A DNA stretch of 37,604 nucleotides. Origin: Negativicutes bacterium (GTDB taxonomy: Bacteria; Bacillota_C; Negativicutes; Acidaminococcales; Acidaminococcaceae). This document shows, piece after piece, positions 7,889-14,043 of the stretch. The notes beneath the pieces were generated by a model. It had not been told where the DNA came from. It saw only the letters and a list, made by a program, of their open reading frames with translations, and searched no databases. The first letter of the stretch is position 1, and each line of letters opens with the position of its first letter. The stretch is taken from positions 1 through 37,604 of the forward strand of contig RZYP01000013.1 of the NCBI GenBank assembly GCA_009930275.1, read 5' to 3'. A program made the position numbers and the translations under genes.

Positions 7889-8536
7889 ATGAGTTCAATG
7901 CAGCCAGATGCTGGCAAAATTTATCCAAGAACAAACGATAGCACCATTTGCTATCTTAAAAATATTATTAATAACCCCAATATCATCGTAGGAGATTTCA
8001 CCTTTTATAATGATTATGTGCATGATCCCAGGGATTTCGAGAAAAATAACGTCTTATACCATTATCCCTACGTCAATCACGACCGCCTGATTATCGGCAA
8101 ATTCTGTTCAATCGCCTGCGGCGCGAAATTTCTCTTTAACAGCGCCAACCACACCTTGAATTCATTGTCCGCCTATCCATTCCCTATCTTTCCGGAAGAA
8201 TGGGATGAAAGTATGCCGGTGACCGATGCCTGGGATAATAAAGGCGATATCGTTATTGGCAACGATGTCTGGATAGGTTACGAAGCTGTGATAATGGCAG
8301 GAGTTCATATCGGCGATGGAGCAATTATAGGCACCCGCGCTGTCGTTACGAAAGATGTGCCGCCTTATGCAATTGTCGGCGGCATCCCTGCCAAAAAAAT
8401 ACGCAGCCGCTTCGACGACAAAACAATCGAGCTATTGCAGCAATTACAATGGTGGGATTGGGATATCGCAAAGATAAGAAAAAGTTTAAATGCAATCAGA
8501 AAAGCTGATATCGAAACACTAAAGAAACTGCTTTAG
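7889..8536 (+). CDS. Vat/CatB-type xenobiotic O-acetyltransferase
   Basis: The 215-aa protein is a left-handed beta-helix acetyltransferase. YHYPYVNHDRLIIGKFCSI, the active-site region NSANHTLN (catalytic His), KGDIVIGNDVWIG and the hexapeptide repeats up to YAIVGGIPAKKI follow the order seen in virginiamycin/streptogramin A acetyltransferases (Vat) and CatB chloramphenicol acetyltransferases. WWDWD near the C-terminus is also typical. It would transfer acetyl from acetyl-CoA to a drug hydroxyl, but many such homologues are not proven resistance enzymes. Start choice is between ATG 7889 and ATG 7898 (MQPDAGKIYP), both with weak purine-rich sequence upstream. A near-copy of its last 13 codons survives as a scar at 11833-11874. 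Confidence 0.85.
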   Translation: MSSMQPDAGKIYPRTNDSTICYLKNIINNPNIIVGDFTFYNDYVHDPRDFEKNNVLYHYPYVNHDRLIIGKFCSIACGAKFLFNSANHTLNSLSAYPFPIFPEEWDESMPVTDAWDNKGDIVIGNDVWIGYEAVIMAGVHIGDGAIIGTRAVVTKDVPPYAIVGGIPAKKIRSRFDDKTIELLQQLQWWDWDIAKIRKSLNAIRKADIETLKKLL

Positions 8537-8556
8537 TGTTTTTCCCCACTTTATAC

Positions 8557-8602
8557 AAAAGAGGCAAGTCATCCGTCGATTAATGGATGGCTTGCCTCTT
8601 TT
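8557..8602. terminator. Bidirectional hairpin terminator
   Basis: AAAAGAGGCAAGTCATCC pairs with GGATGGCTTGCCTCTTTT around a 10-nt loop (one G-U pair), with A and T tracts at both ends. It closes the acetyltransferase transcript. Confidence 0.85.
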
Positions 8603-8685
8603 GCGGTAAACGCAATATTTTAATTCGTATTATTTTTATTATACCCTTTTAAATCAATTTTATTTATATGAAACGTATTATTTTG

Positions 8686-8713
8686 TTGCTTTTTATTCCC
8701 GCAGTGCTATAAT
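8686..8713 (+). promoter_or_regulatory. Promoter of the ATPase-TOPRIM pair with extended -10
   Basis: TGCTATAAT (TATAAT at 8708-8713) is a perfect extended -10. TTGCTT at 8686 gives a 16-bp spacer. Transcription would start about 15-20 bp before the ATPase start, which has AGAGGAGG upstream. Confidence 0.65.
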
Positions 8714-8736
8714 TATAAAAAGAGGAGGTTTAAATC

Positions 8737-10035
8737 ATGAAACTTATAAGTTTTAGAATTGGTGGTTTCAAAAATTTAAAAGATACAAAAATTGAGCTTG
8801 ATGGTCTTACCTCATTGGTTGCCTTCAATAACTATGGCAAATCTAATTTATTTGATGCGCTACAATTCGGTTTAAATTTTATCAGCAGCAACAATAAAGC
8901 AAAATTGAACATGATGAAAGTAATCGAATGTATACCAATTAATAAAAATTTAGCTAACGAAAACTATAAATTAGAATTAGAGATAGCTTTTGCAGAAAAT
9001 GAAAACGCTGATTTCTCTTATTGTCAATACGGGTATGAGTTTAAATGGGAAAAAAGCGACAAGTCAGGCTCAAGAATCATCTCTGAGTTCTTAAAGATTA
9101 AGCCCAGAGGCGAAAAAAAGAAATATGAACAAATTATTAAACGAGATGAAAATACTGTTCAATACAAGCGAAATAGTTCCGGCAGATGCAGCCACCATAT
9201 ATCGATTGAAAAAAATGAATTGGTTATCAACAAGCTTAAAGCATTTGACAATTTATACTACATGGATATTTTAAACAAAATTGAGGAGATAAACTTCATC
9301 CTTGAACGTCACCTTGATGCCAGCCAAATGTATAATATGACTCCTTTCAAGATGAGAGATGAAAATATTTTTGATATGGATGATTTACCCAGAACATTAG
9401 CTTCTTTAAATGAGAATTATAAAGATCGTTATGAGTTGCTGAAAAATTCTTTCATCCAGCTTTTCCCCAACATTCGAGATATTCAAATCAAAAGTCACGA
9501 ATTCAAAAATGGTAAAGAGTATGAGAAATTACTAAAAAATGCTCCTTTTGTTATCAAAGACGAAATCCACAAGCTCTTAGTTATAGATGAAAACCTAAAT
9601 CAGCCTATTGATTTTCGCATGATGTCAGACGGAGTAAAACGCATGTTAGCTTTATTGACCAGAATAGTTACTTCGGAATTAGAGAATTGTTCCCTTGTTG
9701 CTATTGAGGAACCCGAGAATTCCATTCATCCAACTTTATTAAAAGCATTCTTAACTATAGTAAATGAACTAAAAGGTAACAGCCAAATTTTATTTGCCAG
9801 TCATTCTCCATTCTTAGTCCAATACCTAGATTTAAAAAACATCTATTTTGGTGTGCCTAACAATCGTGGAATTGCTTATTTCAAAAATATTAAATCAATT
9901 CATGAACGCAATAAAATACTAAAAGAGGCAATAAGCTGCGATATGAATATCGGTGAATATTGTTTTGATTTGCTTGTTGACGCAACCAATGATAATGAAA
10001 GATTCATATCAATATTTGGAAGTGATATTGAGTGA
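8737..10035 (+). CDS. AAA/ABC-type ATPase of a two-gene defence pair
   Basis: The 432-aa protein is an SMC/ABC-class ATPase of the AAA_15/AAA_21 type. The N-terminus KLISFRIGGFKNLKD leads to an unusual Walker A, AFNNYGKSN (29-37), where Ala replaces the first Gly. Late motifs are a signature-like MMSDGVKRMLALL, Walker B LVAIEEPENSIHP and an H-loop FASHSPFLVQ. ATPases of this kind sit next to TOPRIM or RloB-type effectors in OLD/Gabija, PARIS, AbiL and RloAB systems, where they sense phage and release the partner. Here the next gene overlaps by 4 bp and has TOPRIM-like motifs, so the pair is probably a defence module. It stands alone with its own promoter and terminator. Which known family it belongs to was not decided. 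Confidence 0.8.
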   Translation: MKLISFRIGGFKNLKDTKIELDGLTSLVAFNNYGKSNLFDALQFGLNFISSNNKAKLNMMKVIECIPINKNLANENYKLELEIAFAENENADFSYCQYGYEFKWEKSDKSGSRIISEFLKIKPRGEKKKYEQIIKRDENTVQYKRNSSGRCSHHISIEKNELVINKLKAFDNLYYMDILNKIEEINFILERHLDASQMYNMTPFKMRDENIFDMDDLPRTLASLNENYKDRYELLKNSFIQLFPNIRDIQIKSHEFKNGKEYEKLLKNAPFVIKDEIHKLLVIDENLNQPIDFRMMSDGVKRMLALLTRIVTSELENCSLVAIEEPENSIHPTLLKAFLTIVNELKGNSQILFASHSPFLVQYLDLKNIYFGVPNNRGIAYFKNIKSIHERNKILKEAISCDMNIGEYCFDLLVDATNDNERFISIFGSDIE

Positions 10036-10658
10036 ATCACTACGCATTATTATTAGTCGAAGGCTCTACTGAAGAAGCATTTTATCGTAATGTTTTAAGT
10101 GAACTGCGCAATATTAACAACGGCCCTTTTGATAGAATTAAAATAAAAATTAAAAATCTAAAAGGTGTAGGCAATTATAAGCGTGATGCAGTAAATTCTT
10201 TAAAAAGATACATAATAAGCGAGAAAATAAGAGACGATGATACCACAACGGTTCTTTTATGTTATGACAAAGATGTTTTTTCTCAACCGTCCAAGATTCC
10301 TCCCGTCAATATGAGAAATGTTGCAAACGCTTTAAAAGCAGCCGGAGCAACAAAGGTCATTAGTATTGTCGCATCAGTATCTATCGAAGATTGGTTCATC
10401 GTCGATAGGCAAGGGCTAAAAAAATATTTTGGCTCTAAAATACCTGATAAGGAATTAGTTGGCATTGGACAGGAAATTATTAAGAATCTTATGAAGAAAT
10501 ATAAGCATACTGTTTATATTAAGGGTCAAAGAGTAGAAGGTTTTTTGTCAAAATTAGACATACGGACAATAATGGGTTCTAACTGCAGAGACATCAAGCC
10601 ATTATGCAAAACATTACATGTTAGATGCCACGGGAATGGCATTTGCGAAAAGAAATAA
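10032..10658 (+). CDS. TOPRIM-like/RloB-type partner of the ATPase
   Basis: The protein has 208 aa. It starts with GTG inside a GTGA overlap with the ATPase stop, which implies translational coupling. LLLVEGSTEEAFY (Glu10) and LLCYDKDVF (Asp79, Asp81) fit the E ... D-x-D metal site of a TOPRIM fold, as in OLD nucleases and DUF4276/DUF4435/RloB proteins. SIEDWFIVD (about 117-125) is the downstream acidic motif seen in RloB-like proteins. It is probably the nuclease effector released or activated by the ATPase. The C-terminus (NCRDIKPLCK, then a Cys/His-containing tail) may bind metal. The subfamily is uncertain. Confidence 0.7.
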   Translation: MNHYALLLVEGSTEEAFYRNVLSELRNINNGPFDRIKIKIKNLKGVGNYKRDAVNSLKRYIISEKIRDDDTTTVLLCYDKDVFSQPSKIPPVNMRNVANALKAAGATKVISIVASVSIEDWFIVDRQGLKKYFGSKIPDKELVGIGQEIIKNLMKKYKHTVYIKGQRVEGFLSKLDIRTIMGSNCRDIKPLCKTLHVRCHGNGICEKK

Positions 10659-10683
10659 TCAATTACATTGCTAAATAAAAGAA

Positions 10684-10715
10684 AAAATCTTGTGAGCGGC
10701 AACTCACAAGATTTT
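10684..10715 (+). terminator. Terminator of the ATPase-TOPRIM operon
   Basis: A perfect 13-bp inverted repeat (AAAATCTTGTGAG / CTCACAAGATTTT) around the 6-nt loop CGGCAA lies 25 bp after the TOPRIM stop. Confidence 0.85.
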
Positions 10716-10784
10716 ACCGGAAACATCTTGGCCCTCAATCGCTCGAGGTAGAAGTCCCCCACTTGGATTTTTATTATATATTTT

Positions 10785-10865
10785 AAAGAGCAATGCGTCA
10801 ATATAATGTTTTCGGCAAATCTAGGCTGAAAGGAGAATATTGCTAACGCCTTGCTCTTTTGTTTT
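10785..10865 (+). ncRNA. Long nested hairpin, possible structured RNA
   Basis: About 75 nt fold into one long rod. AAAGAGCAA (10785-10793) pairs with TTGCTCTTT (10851-10859), GCGT with ACGC, CAATAT (10799-10804) with ATATTG (10837-10842), and TTTCGGC (10810-10816) with GCTGAAA (10825-10831, one G-U). A TTTTGTTTT tract follows. It lies upstream of the DUF3892 gene, about 40 bp before its start. It may be a leader or attenuator, a terminator, or a separate small RNA. No promoter directly before it was identified, and I do not recognise the class. Confidence 0.4.
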
Positions 10866-10906
10866 ACAATTCGACATAGATAATAAAAATAAAGCAGGTG
10901 ATTTAG

Positions 10907-11182
10907 ATGAAAGCAACAAAAATCAAAATGATGTCAGGATGTTCTAATTCCAATAATTTATTAGAAATTGATGAGATCTATATTGAAGAGTGCACAAATC
11001 CAGGTTTTTTCAAAAAAGCCGCTATTCATGATCATGTGAAAGCCCATCCAGGTAGTATAAAAGTGAACATATATCCTTTTCCTGATGTTGTTGATGCAAT
11101 AAGTGTAAATCATGAAAAGTATGTAAAATCTTCACCAAATTCTACAACCAAAGACAATTTATTGAGTTTGCCTAGAACATAA
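10907..11182 (+). CDS. DUF3892 family small protein
   Basis: The 91-aa protein begins MKATKIKMMSGCSN and ends DNLLSLPRT, the two ends that define DUF3892 proteins; the middle has KAHPGSIKVNIYPFPD. The function of the family is unknown. The ribosome site is GCAGGTGA, seven or eight bases before ATG. It heads a three-gene cluster of very small proteins, all on the plus strand, ended by a shared hairpin at 11501. In other genomes DUF3892 genes often lie in accessory DNA near defence or mobile genes, from memory only. Confidence 0.75.
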   Translation: MKATKIKMMSGCSNSNNLLEIDEIYIEECTNPGFFKKAAIHDHVKAHPGSIKVNIYPFPDVVDAISVNHEKYVKSSPNSTTKDNLLSLPRT

Positions 11183-11212
11183 TTTATAAGAAAAGAGAAA
11201 GAGGTATATATT

Positions 11213-11332
11213 ATGGCAAAAACACAAAGCAGTGTTAACGGCAAACAGCAAAAGAAAATTGTACCAGTAAAAGGTTATGTCAAACAAAACGGCACAAAAG
11301 TATCCCCACATAGACGTTCAACTCCAAACTAA
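11213..11332 (+). CDS. 39-aa basic protein, middle gene of the small-protein cluster
   Basis: ATG at 11213, preceded by GAAAGAGG, encodes 39 aa rich in Lys, Gln and Arg with a C-terminal KGYVKQNGTKVSPHRRSTPN. The pattern GYV..NGT.V..H.RS is common in tiny uncharacterised bacterial proteins, sometimes phage-linked. The good ribosome site and the position between two small genes support it being real. The charge suggests binding to nucleic acid, which is only a guess. Confidence 0.55.
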   Translation: MAKTQSSVNGKQQKKIVPVKGYVKQNGTKVSPHRRSTPN

Positions 11333-11353
11333 TAAATGAAAGAAGGTTTTAAA

Positions 11354-11497
11354 ATGTCACATAGTACCGGTGAGAAACCTGGCAAAGGAAAGTACCAATG
11401 CACTAACTGCGGACAAATAGTTTACTTAGATGATTCAACAGATACTTTACCACCTTGTCCCAAGTGTAATAAAACAACCTACATAAAAAAATCTTGA
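11354..11497 (+). CDS. 47-aa zinc-ribbon protein
   Basis: ATG at 11354, with AGAAGG upstream, opens a 47-aa frame. YQCTNCGQ and PPCPKCNK give two CxxC pairs about 20 residues apart with a LDDSTDTLP loop, a rubredoxin-like zinc ribbon. The start GEKPGKGKY resembles small zinc-ribbon proteins that accompany DUF3892 genes. It is the last gene of the cluster and stops just before a strong hairpin. A role in nucleic-acid or protein binding is plausible but unproven. Confidence 0.65.
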   Translation: MSHSTGEKPGKGKYQCTNCGQIVYLDDSTDTLPPCPKCNKTTYIKKS

Positions 11498-11500
11498 TTA

Positions 11501-11531
11501 AAAACACCTGACTGTTGAAGTCAGGTGTTTT
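11501..11531. terminator. Bidirectional terminator between the zinc-ribbon gene and the 59-aa gene
   Basis: AAAACACCTGAC (11501-11512) pairs perfectly with GTCAGGTGTTTT (11520-11531) around a 7-nt loop. A and T tracts on both sides let it serve both converging genes. Confidence 0.85.
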
Positions 11532-11551
11532 TCTCATATATTCTTAAAACC

Positions 11552-11731
11552 TTATACCTTAATATACACGTTAAGACCTATTTTGATATCATCATTTTCG
11601 GTAATTGCTTGATTGCCTTCGCTGCTTGCAATAATTATACTCTTGCCACTGCTCGACTTACCATAGCGCTGCGACAAATCAACCGTTATCGTCAGCTTTT
11701 TACCTTCGACATTCATCTCAATATTTTTCAT
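11552..11731 (-). CDS. 59-aa conserved small protein, copy 1
   Basis: The start at 11731 (MKNIEMNVEGKKLTITVDL) is chosen because AGGAGG lies seven bases upstream; the same frame has an earlier ATG without support. The protein is one domain with LSQRYGKSSSGKSIIIASSEG and a closing IKIGLNVYIKV. I know no function for the family; the GKSSSGKS stretch is not a usable P-loop. A paralogue at 17799-17978 matches 52 of 59 residues. Copy 1 is followed by the hairpin at 11501. Upstream of it lies the decayed tail of a LUD gene, the same neighbour that copy 2 has intact. Confidence 0.7.
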   Translation of the reverse strand: MKNIEMNVEGKKLTITVDLSQRYGKSSSGKSIIIASSEGNQAITENDDIKIGLNVYIKV

Positions 11732-11778
11732 ATTAATTCCTCCTATGGCAAACATATTCTCATATGATTTATATGTTT

Positions 11779-11817
11779 TTAATATACCAGTTCCTGATCT
11801 ATGATAATGATTTTGAT
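11779..11817 (-). pseudogene. Decayed 3' tail of a LUD-domain gene
   Basis: On the minus strand the last 12 codons before TAA at 11779 read IKIIIIDQELVY. The intact LUD gene at 18027 ends IKIIIVDQELGY. Upstream of 11817 the similarity stops. Together with the adjoining 59-aa gene this shows that a LUD + 59-aa unit once lay here and lost almost all of the LUD gene. Confidence 0.75.
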
Positions 11818-11832
11818 GTTTAGTGCATAATA

Positions 11833-11874
11833 ATCAGGAAAGCTGAAATTGAAACGCTGAAAAAAATGCTTTAA
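11833..11874 (+). pseudogene. Decayed 3' tail of a Vat/CatB-type acetyltransferase gene
   Basis: On the plus strand IRKAEIETLKKML followed by TAA matches the last residues of the acetyltransferase at 7889-8536, IRKADIETLKKLL, at 11 of 13 positions. Similarity ends just before 11833. The fragment is joined almost directly to the LUD tail on the opposite strand. Confidence 0.7.
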
Positions 11875-11935
11875 TCTTTTTATATACCTGTTTTTTCTCA
11901 AATGTAATATTTTTTTTACAATAGCTAACTTAAAG

Positions 11936-11987
11936 AAATAGAAGAAATACCCGGGAGATTTTTATCCCCCGGGTATTTCTTCTATTT
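11936..11987 (-). terminator. Terminator overlapping the YitT stop
   Basis: AAATAGAAGAAATACCCGGG (11936-11955) pairs perfectly over 20 bp with its complement at 11968-11987 around a 12-nt loop. The right arm covers the end of the YitT gene. Confidence 0.8.
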
Positions 11988-12518
11988 CGCTCTTTTCTTT
12001 GCTTTTCTTTGCATATAGCCGATCAGGCTTGAAGATACTATAACGGTAATGACAGAATAAATAATTTTTGCGGCTGGGATATAGCTCATGCTCAGTCCAA
12101 GAACTACTGCGTCACAAGCAAAATAGGCTACAGACAATCGGCAGCCGCTTTTCTTGGCTATAATCAGGGCCAAAGTGTCGTCGCCGCCGCTGCTCCCGCC
12201 TTCACGAATAATAATTCCCACACCAAACCCAACAAATAAACCACCTAACACTGCCGCGGCTAATGGTGTATTGGATAGATTTGGTATTAGCGGCGGGAAT
12301 ACTTCCCAAAACCTGTAAGAAGCTGCAAAAAGAATAGTAGAAACCGCTGAAATAATCAAAAACTTTTTCTCAAGATATGCCATCGCTAATAGATAAAAGA
12401 TGGAATCCAATATTGGTGCAATAATTGCAACGGAAATATCGAACCAACGATTCAACAAAAGATTAAGACCAAAAACTCCGCCTTCGGTAATACCTGTCTG
12501 CTGATGGAAATTATACAT
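11982..12518 (-). CDS. YitT-family membrane protein with an interrupted 5' end
   Basis: From ATG 12518 the frame gives 178 aa with about five hydrophobic segments and the YitT/DUF161 pattern: GITEGGVFGLNLLLNRW, then GLFVGFGVGIIIREGGSSGGDD and the Lys/Arg tail MQRKAKKRAK. These are bacterial inner-membrane proteins of unknown substrate; the C-terminal DUF2179 domain of longer members is absent. The frame upstream of 12518 continues to code for the first membrane helix (LIFKGARLVLGASILSFG). It runs back to ATG 12614, which has AGGAGG nine bases before it, but is cut by TGA at 12597-12599 (MGHEY-stop-ASKAKQYPL). The gene is therefore either a nonsense pseudogene or starts internally without part of helix 1. 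It is divergent from the MerR gene and has a MerR-type promoter. Confidence 0.75.
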   Translation of the reverse strand: MYNFHQQTGITEGGVFGLNLLLNRWFDISVAIIAPILDSIFYLLAMAYLEKKFLIISAVSTILFAASYRFWEVFPPLIPNLSNTPLAAAVLGGLFVGFGVGIIIREGGSSGGDDTLALIIAKKSGCRLSVAYFACDAVVLGLSMSYIPAAKIIYSVITVIVSSSLIGYMQRKAKKRAK

Positions 12519-12628
12519 ACCAAAAGAAAGGATACTGGCTCCAAGAACGAGCCTTGCCCCTTTAAAAATTAAAGGGTACTGCTTGGCTTTACTTGCTCAA
12601 TATTCATGTCCCATGGTGTTTTTCCTCC

Positions 12629-12657
12629 TTGTATCTAAGTATAAACCCTAGTATAAT
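12629..12657 (+). promoter_or_regulatory. Promoter of the MerR gene
   Basis: TTGTAT (12629-12634), a 17-bp spacer and TATAAT (12652-12657) point at the regulator gene. The promoter overlaps the operator, so autoregulation is likely. Confidence 0.6.
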
Positions 12658-12668
12658 ACTAAGGACAA
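12638..12668 (-). promoter_or_regulatory. MerR-type 19-bp-spacer promoter and operator for the YitT gene
   Basis: On the minus strand TTGTCC (12663-12668) and TATACT (12638-12643) are 19 bp apart. The spacer holds a near-perfect palindrome, CCTTAGTAT-T-ATACTAGGG (one mismatch). This is the classic layout activated by MerR-family proteins, which untwist the overlong spacer when the inducer binds. The regulator is encoded next to it. Confidence 0.8.
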
Positions 12669-12678
12669 GGAGAATGTT

Positions 12679-13485
12679 ATGGAAAAATATTTTACTATCA
12701 GTGAAATTTCAAAACTATTCAATATAGGTCTTGATTCCCTGCGGTACTATGAAAAGATTGGATTAATCTCGCCTAAACGAGGACCCAACAATTACCGTCT
12801 CTACCGTTTGGGCGAGATGTACAGGCTGAATATAATTGCCGAATTGCGGAAGCTGCATTTTTCTCTCGAGCAGATAAAGGAATACATGGATAACCAATCG
12901 CTGAATCACACGCTGATGCTTCTCAGTAACGAAAAGGACGAAATCAAGAAAGAAATAACCAGGCTCAGACGTCAAACAGCGGCTATCAACGCACAAATAG
13001 AGATGATCAAAGAATACCAGACGAAAGAAACGAATGTCGTATCGATCAAACACTACGAGCCGAGATATTCGGTGCAATTGGAAACGAATTTCACTATTGA
13101 TGAAGAATTCGACTTTTCTATTCGCTGTCTGCTCAAGAAGCATGGGTTTGCCTTGCATCAGTTTGATAACCTGAAAATCGGTGCGAGCATTTCTCTGCAT
13201 GATGTTAAAAATGGTATCTGCGGCAAATATCTAAATGTCTTCGTAGTACAAAATCAGGAAATGCAAGTACTGCAGGATATTATGCCCGGCGGCGATTATC
13301 TCTGCTACTGCTATCGTGGCAGTTATCGCAATCTGTCAAAATGCATTCATGACATACTGACTTTTGCTGAGCAAAAAAATCTAAAGCTTGACGATGTTAT
13401 CCATGAATATTATTTGATTGATAACAGGTACACAGTACGCACGGAAGAATTCTTGACGGAAATTCAGATAAGGATAATTGAATAA
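12679..13485 (+). CDS. MerR-family regulator with an effector-binding C-terminus (BmrR-like)
   Basis: The 268-aa protein starts with the MerR winged helix (YFTISEISKLFNIGLDSLRYYEKIGLI shortened: ISKLFNIGLDSLRYYEKIGL, about 8-30), continues with NNYRLYRLGEMYRLN, and has a coiled dimerisation helix around 75-115. The remaining 150 residues form a GyrI-like effector domain (GGDYLCYCYRGSYRNLS, EYYLIDNRYTVRTEEFLTEI). Proteins of this architecture sense hydrophobic or cationic drugs and activate a divergent transporter gene. AAGGAG lies before the ATG. The shared operator with the YitT gene makes that membrane protein its probable target. A hairpin at 13492 ends the gene. Confidence 0.9.
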   Translation: MEKYFTISEISKLFNIGLDSLRYYEKIGLISPKRGPNNYRLYRLGEMYRLNIIAELRKLHFSLEQIKEYMDNQSLNHTLMLLSNEKDEIKKEITRLRRQTAAINAQIEMIKEYQTKETNVVSIKHYEPRYSVQLETNFTIDEEFDFSIRCLLKKHGFALHQFDNLKIGASISLHDVKNGICGKYLNVFVVQNQEMQVLQDIMPGGDYLCYCYRGSYRNLSKCIHDILTFAEQKNLKLDDVIHEYYLIDNRYTVRTEEFLTEIQIRIIE

Positions 13486-13491
13486 TTCGAC

Positions 13492-13532
13492 AAAAAAGCC
13501 ATCAAAGATAAAAAATCTTTGATGGCTTTTTT
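13492..13532. terminator. Bidirectional terminator between the MerR and XRE genes
   Basis: AAAAAAGCCATCAAAGAT pairs with ATCTTTGATGGCTTTTTT around AAAAA. It serves both converging genes and touches the XRE stop codon. Confidence 0.85.
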
Positions 13533-13900
13533 TATTTGTCTTCGAAATATTCTGCGAAGGCTTTCTTTATTTGCACCTTAGCCCAGGAGCGAATATCAGG
13601 GTCAGAATCATTGAGCAAAGTACGCAATTTGCCCAAAATTTCTTCTGTTTCGAATTTGTAGTCAGGTGCCGTTGGAGGAATACATTGTATTTGTCTGCCG
13701 GCTAACAACCAGTCAAAAGAAACATTACAGGTTTCTACTACTGTAAACAAATATTTAATACTAGGCTTTGCCCCATTCTCAGTATTTTTGATATAAGACG
13801 CGGAAACCCCCATAATATCAGCAAGCTGCTGTTGTGAAATATTTATATTCTTTCTTGCTTCCCGTAAACGCTTACCTATTTCTAAATAATTTAATTCCAC
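13532..13900 (-). CDS. XRE-family (HTH_3) transcriptional regulator
   Basis: The 122-aa protein has a Cro/CI-type helix-turn-helix in residues 8-62: IGKRLREARKNINISQQQLA, then MGVSASYIKNTENGAKPS. The C-terminal half is a helical tail (EEILGKLRTLLND, KKAFAEYFEDK) that may dimerise. The start is GTG at 13900 with AGGAGG eight bases upstream. It is divergent from the ornithine decarboxylase operon, and its 5' end is only 40 bp from that operon's -35 box. Control of itself and of speF-potE is therefore a reasonable inference; a 9-bp direct repeat in the gap could be its operator. An unrelated regulatory target cannot be excluded. Confidence 0.85.
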   Translation of the reverse strand: MELNYLEIGKRLREARKNINISQQQLADIMGVSASYIKNTENGAKPSIKYLFTVVETCNVSFDWLLAGRQIQCIPPTAPDYKFETEEILGKLRTLLNDSDPDIRSWAKVQIKKAFAEYFEDK

Positions 13901-13917
13901 AAATAAAACCTCCTAGT

Positions 13918-13956
13918 AGCATAAATTAATACTCCAAGTGTTGACTAAGCATAAAT
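13918..13956. promoter_or_regulatory. Direct repeat AGCATAAAT flanking the speF -35 box
   Basis: AGCATAAAT occurs at 13918-13926 and 13948-13956. The second copy sits between the -35 and -10 boxes of the speF promoter and the first just before the XRE gene's ribosome site. The arrangement suits an operator for the neighbouring XRE protein; this is an inference. Confidence 0.35.
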
Positions 13957-13969
13957 ATATGTCTATAAT
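13941..13969 (+). promoter_or_regulatory. Promoter of the speF-potE operon
   Basis: TTGACT (13941-13946), a 17-bp spacer and TATAAT (13964-13969) form a near-consensus vegetative promoter about 140 bp before the speF start. The leader is therefore about 130 nt. Confidence 0.8.
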
Positions 13970-13976
13970 TAAACCT

Positions 13977-14043
13977 GTAAGTTACTTAGCTCAAACATTC
14001 CACACAACTTGGCCGGCCGGTGGAGTAGTGCTGAGGGACTTAC
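13977..14043 (+). promoter_or_regulatory. Foldable 5' leader of speF-potE
   Basis: GTAAGT (13977-13982) pairs with ACTTAC (14038-14043), enclosing CTCA/TGAG and TTCCAC/GTGGAG pairings and a GC-rich GGCCGGCC apex. The fold is modest and I do not recognise a riboswitch class. In E. coli the same operon is controlled by a leader (speFL), so a cis-acting ornithine or polyamine control is conceivable here. Confidence 0.3.

Noticed and set aside
10747..10770. GAGGTAGAAGTCCCCCACTT recalls the ends of IS200/IS605 elements
   Set aside because: No transposase, tnpB frame or matching left end was found; the resemblance is short and from memory.
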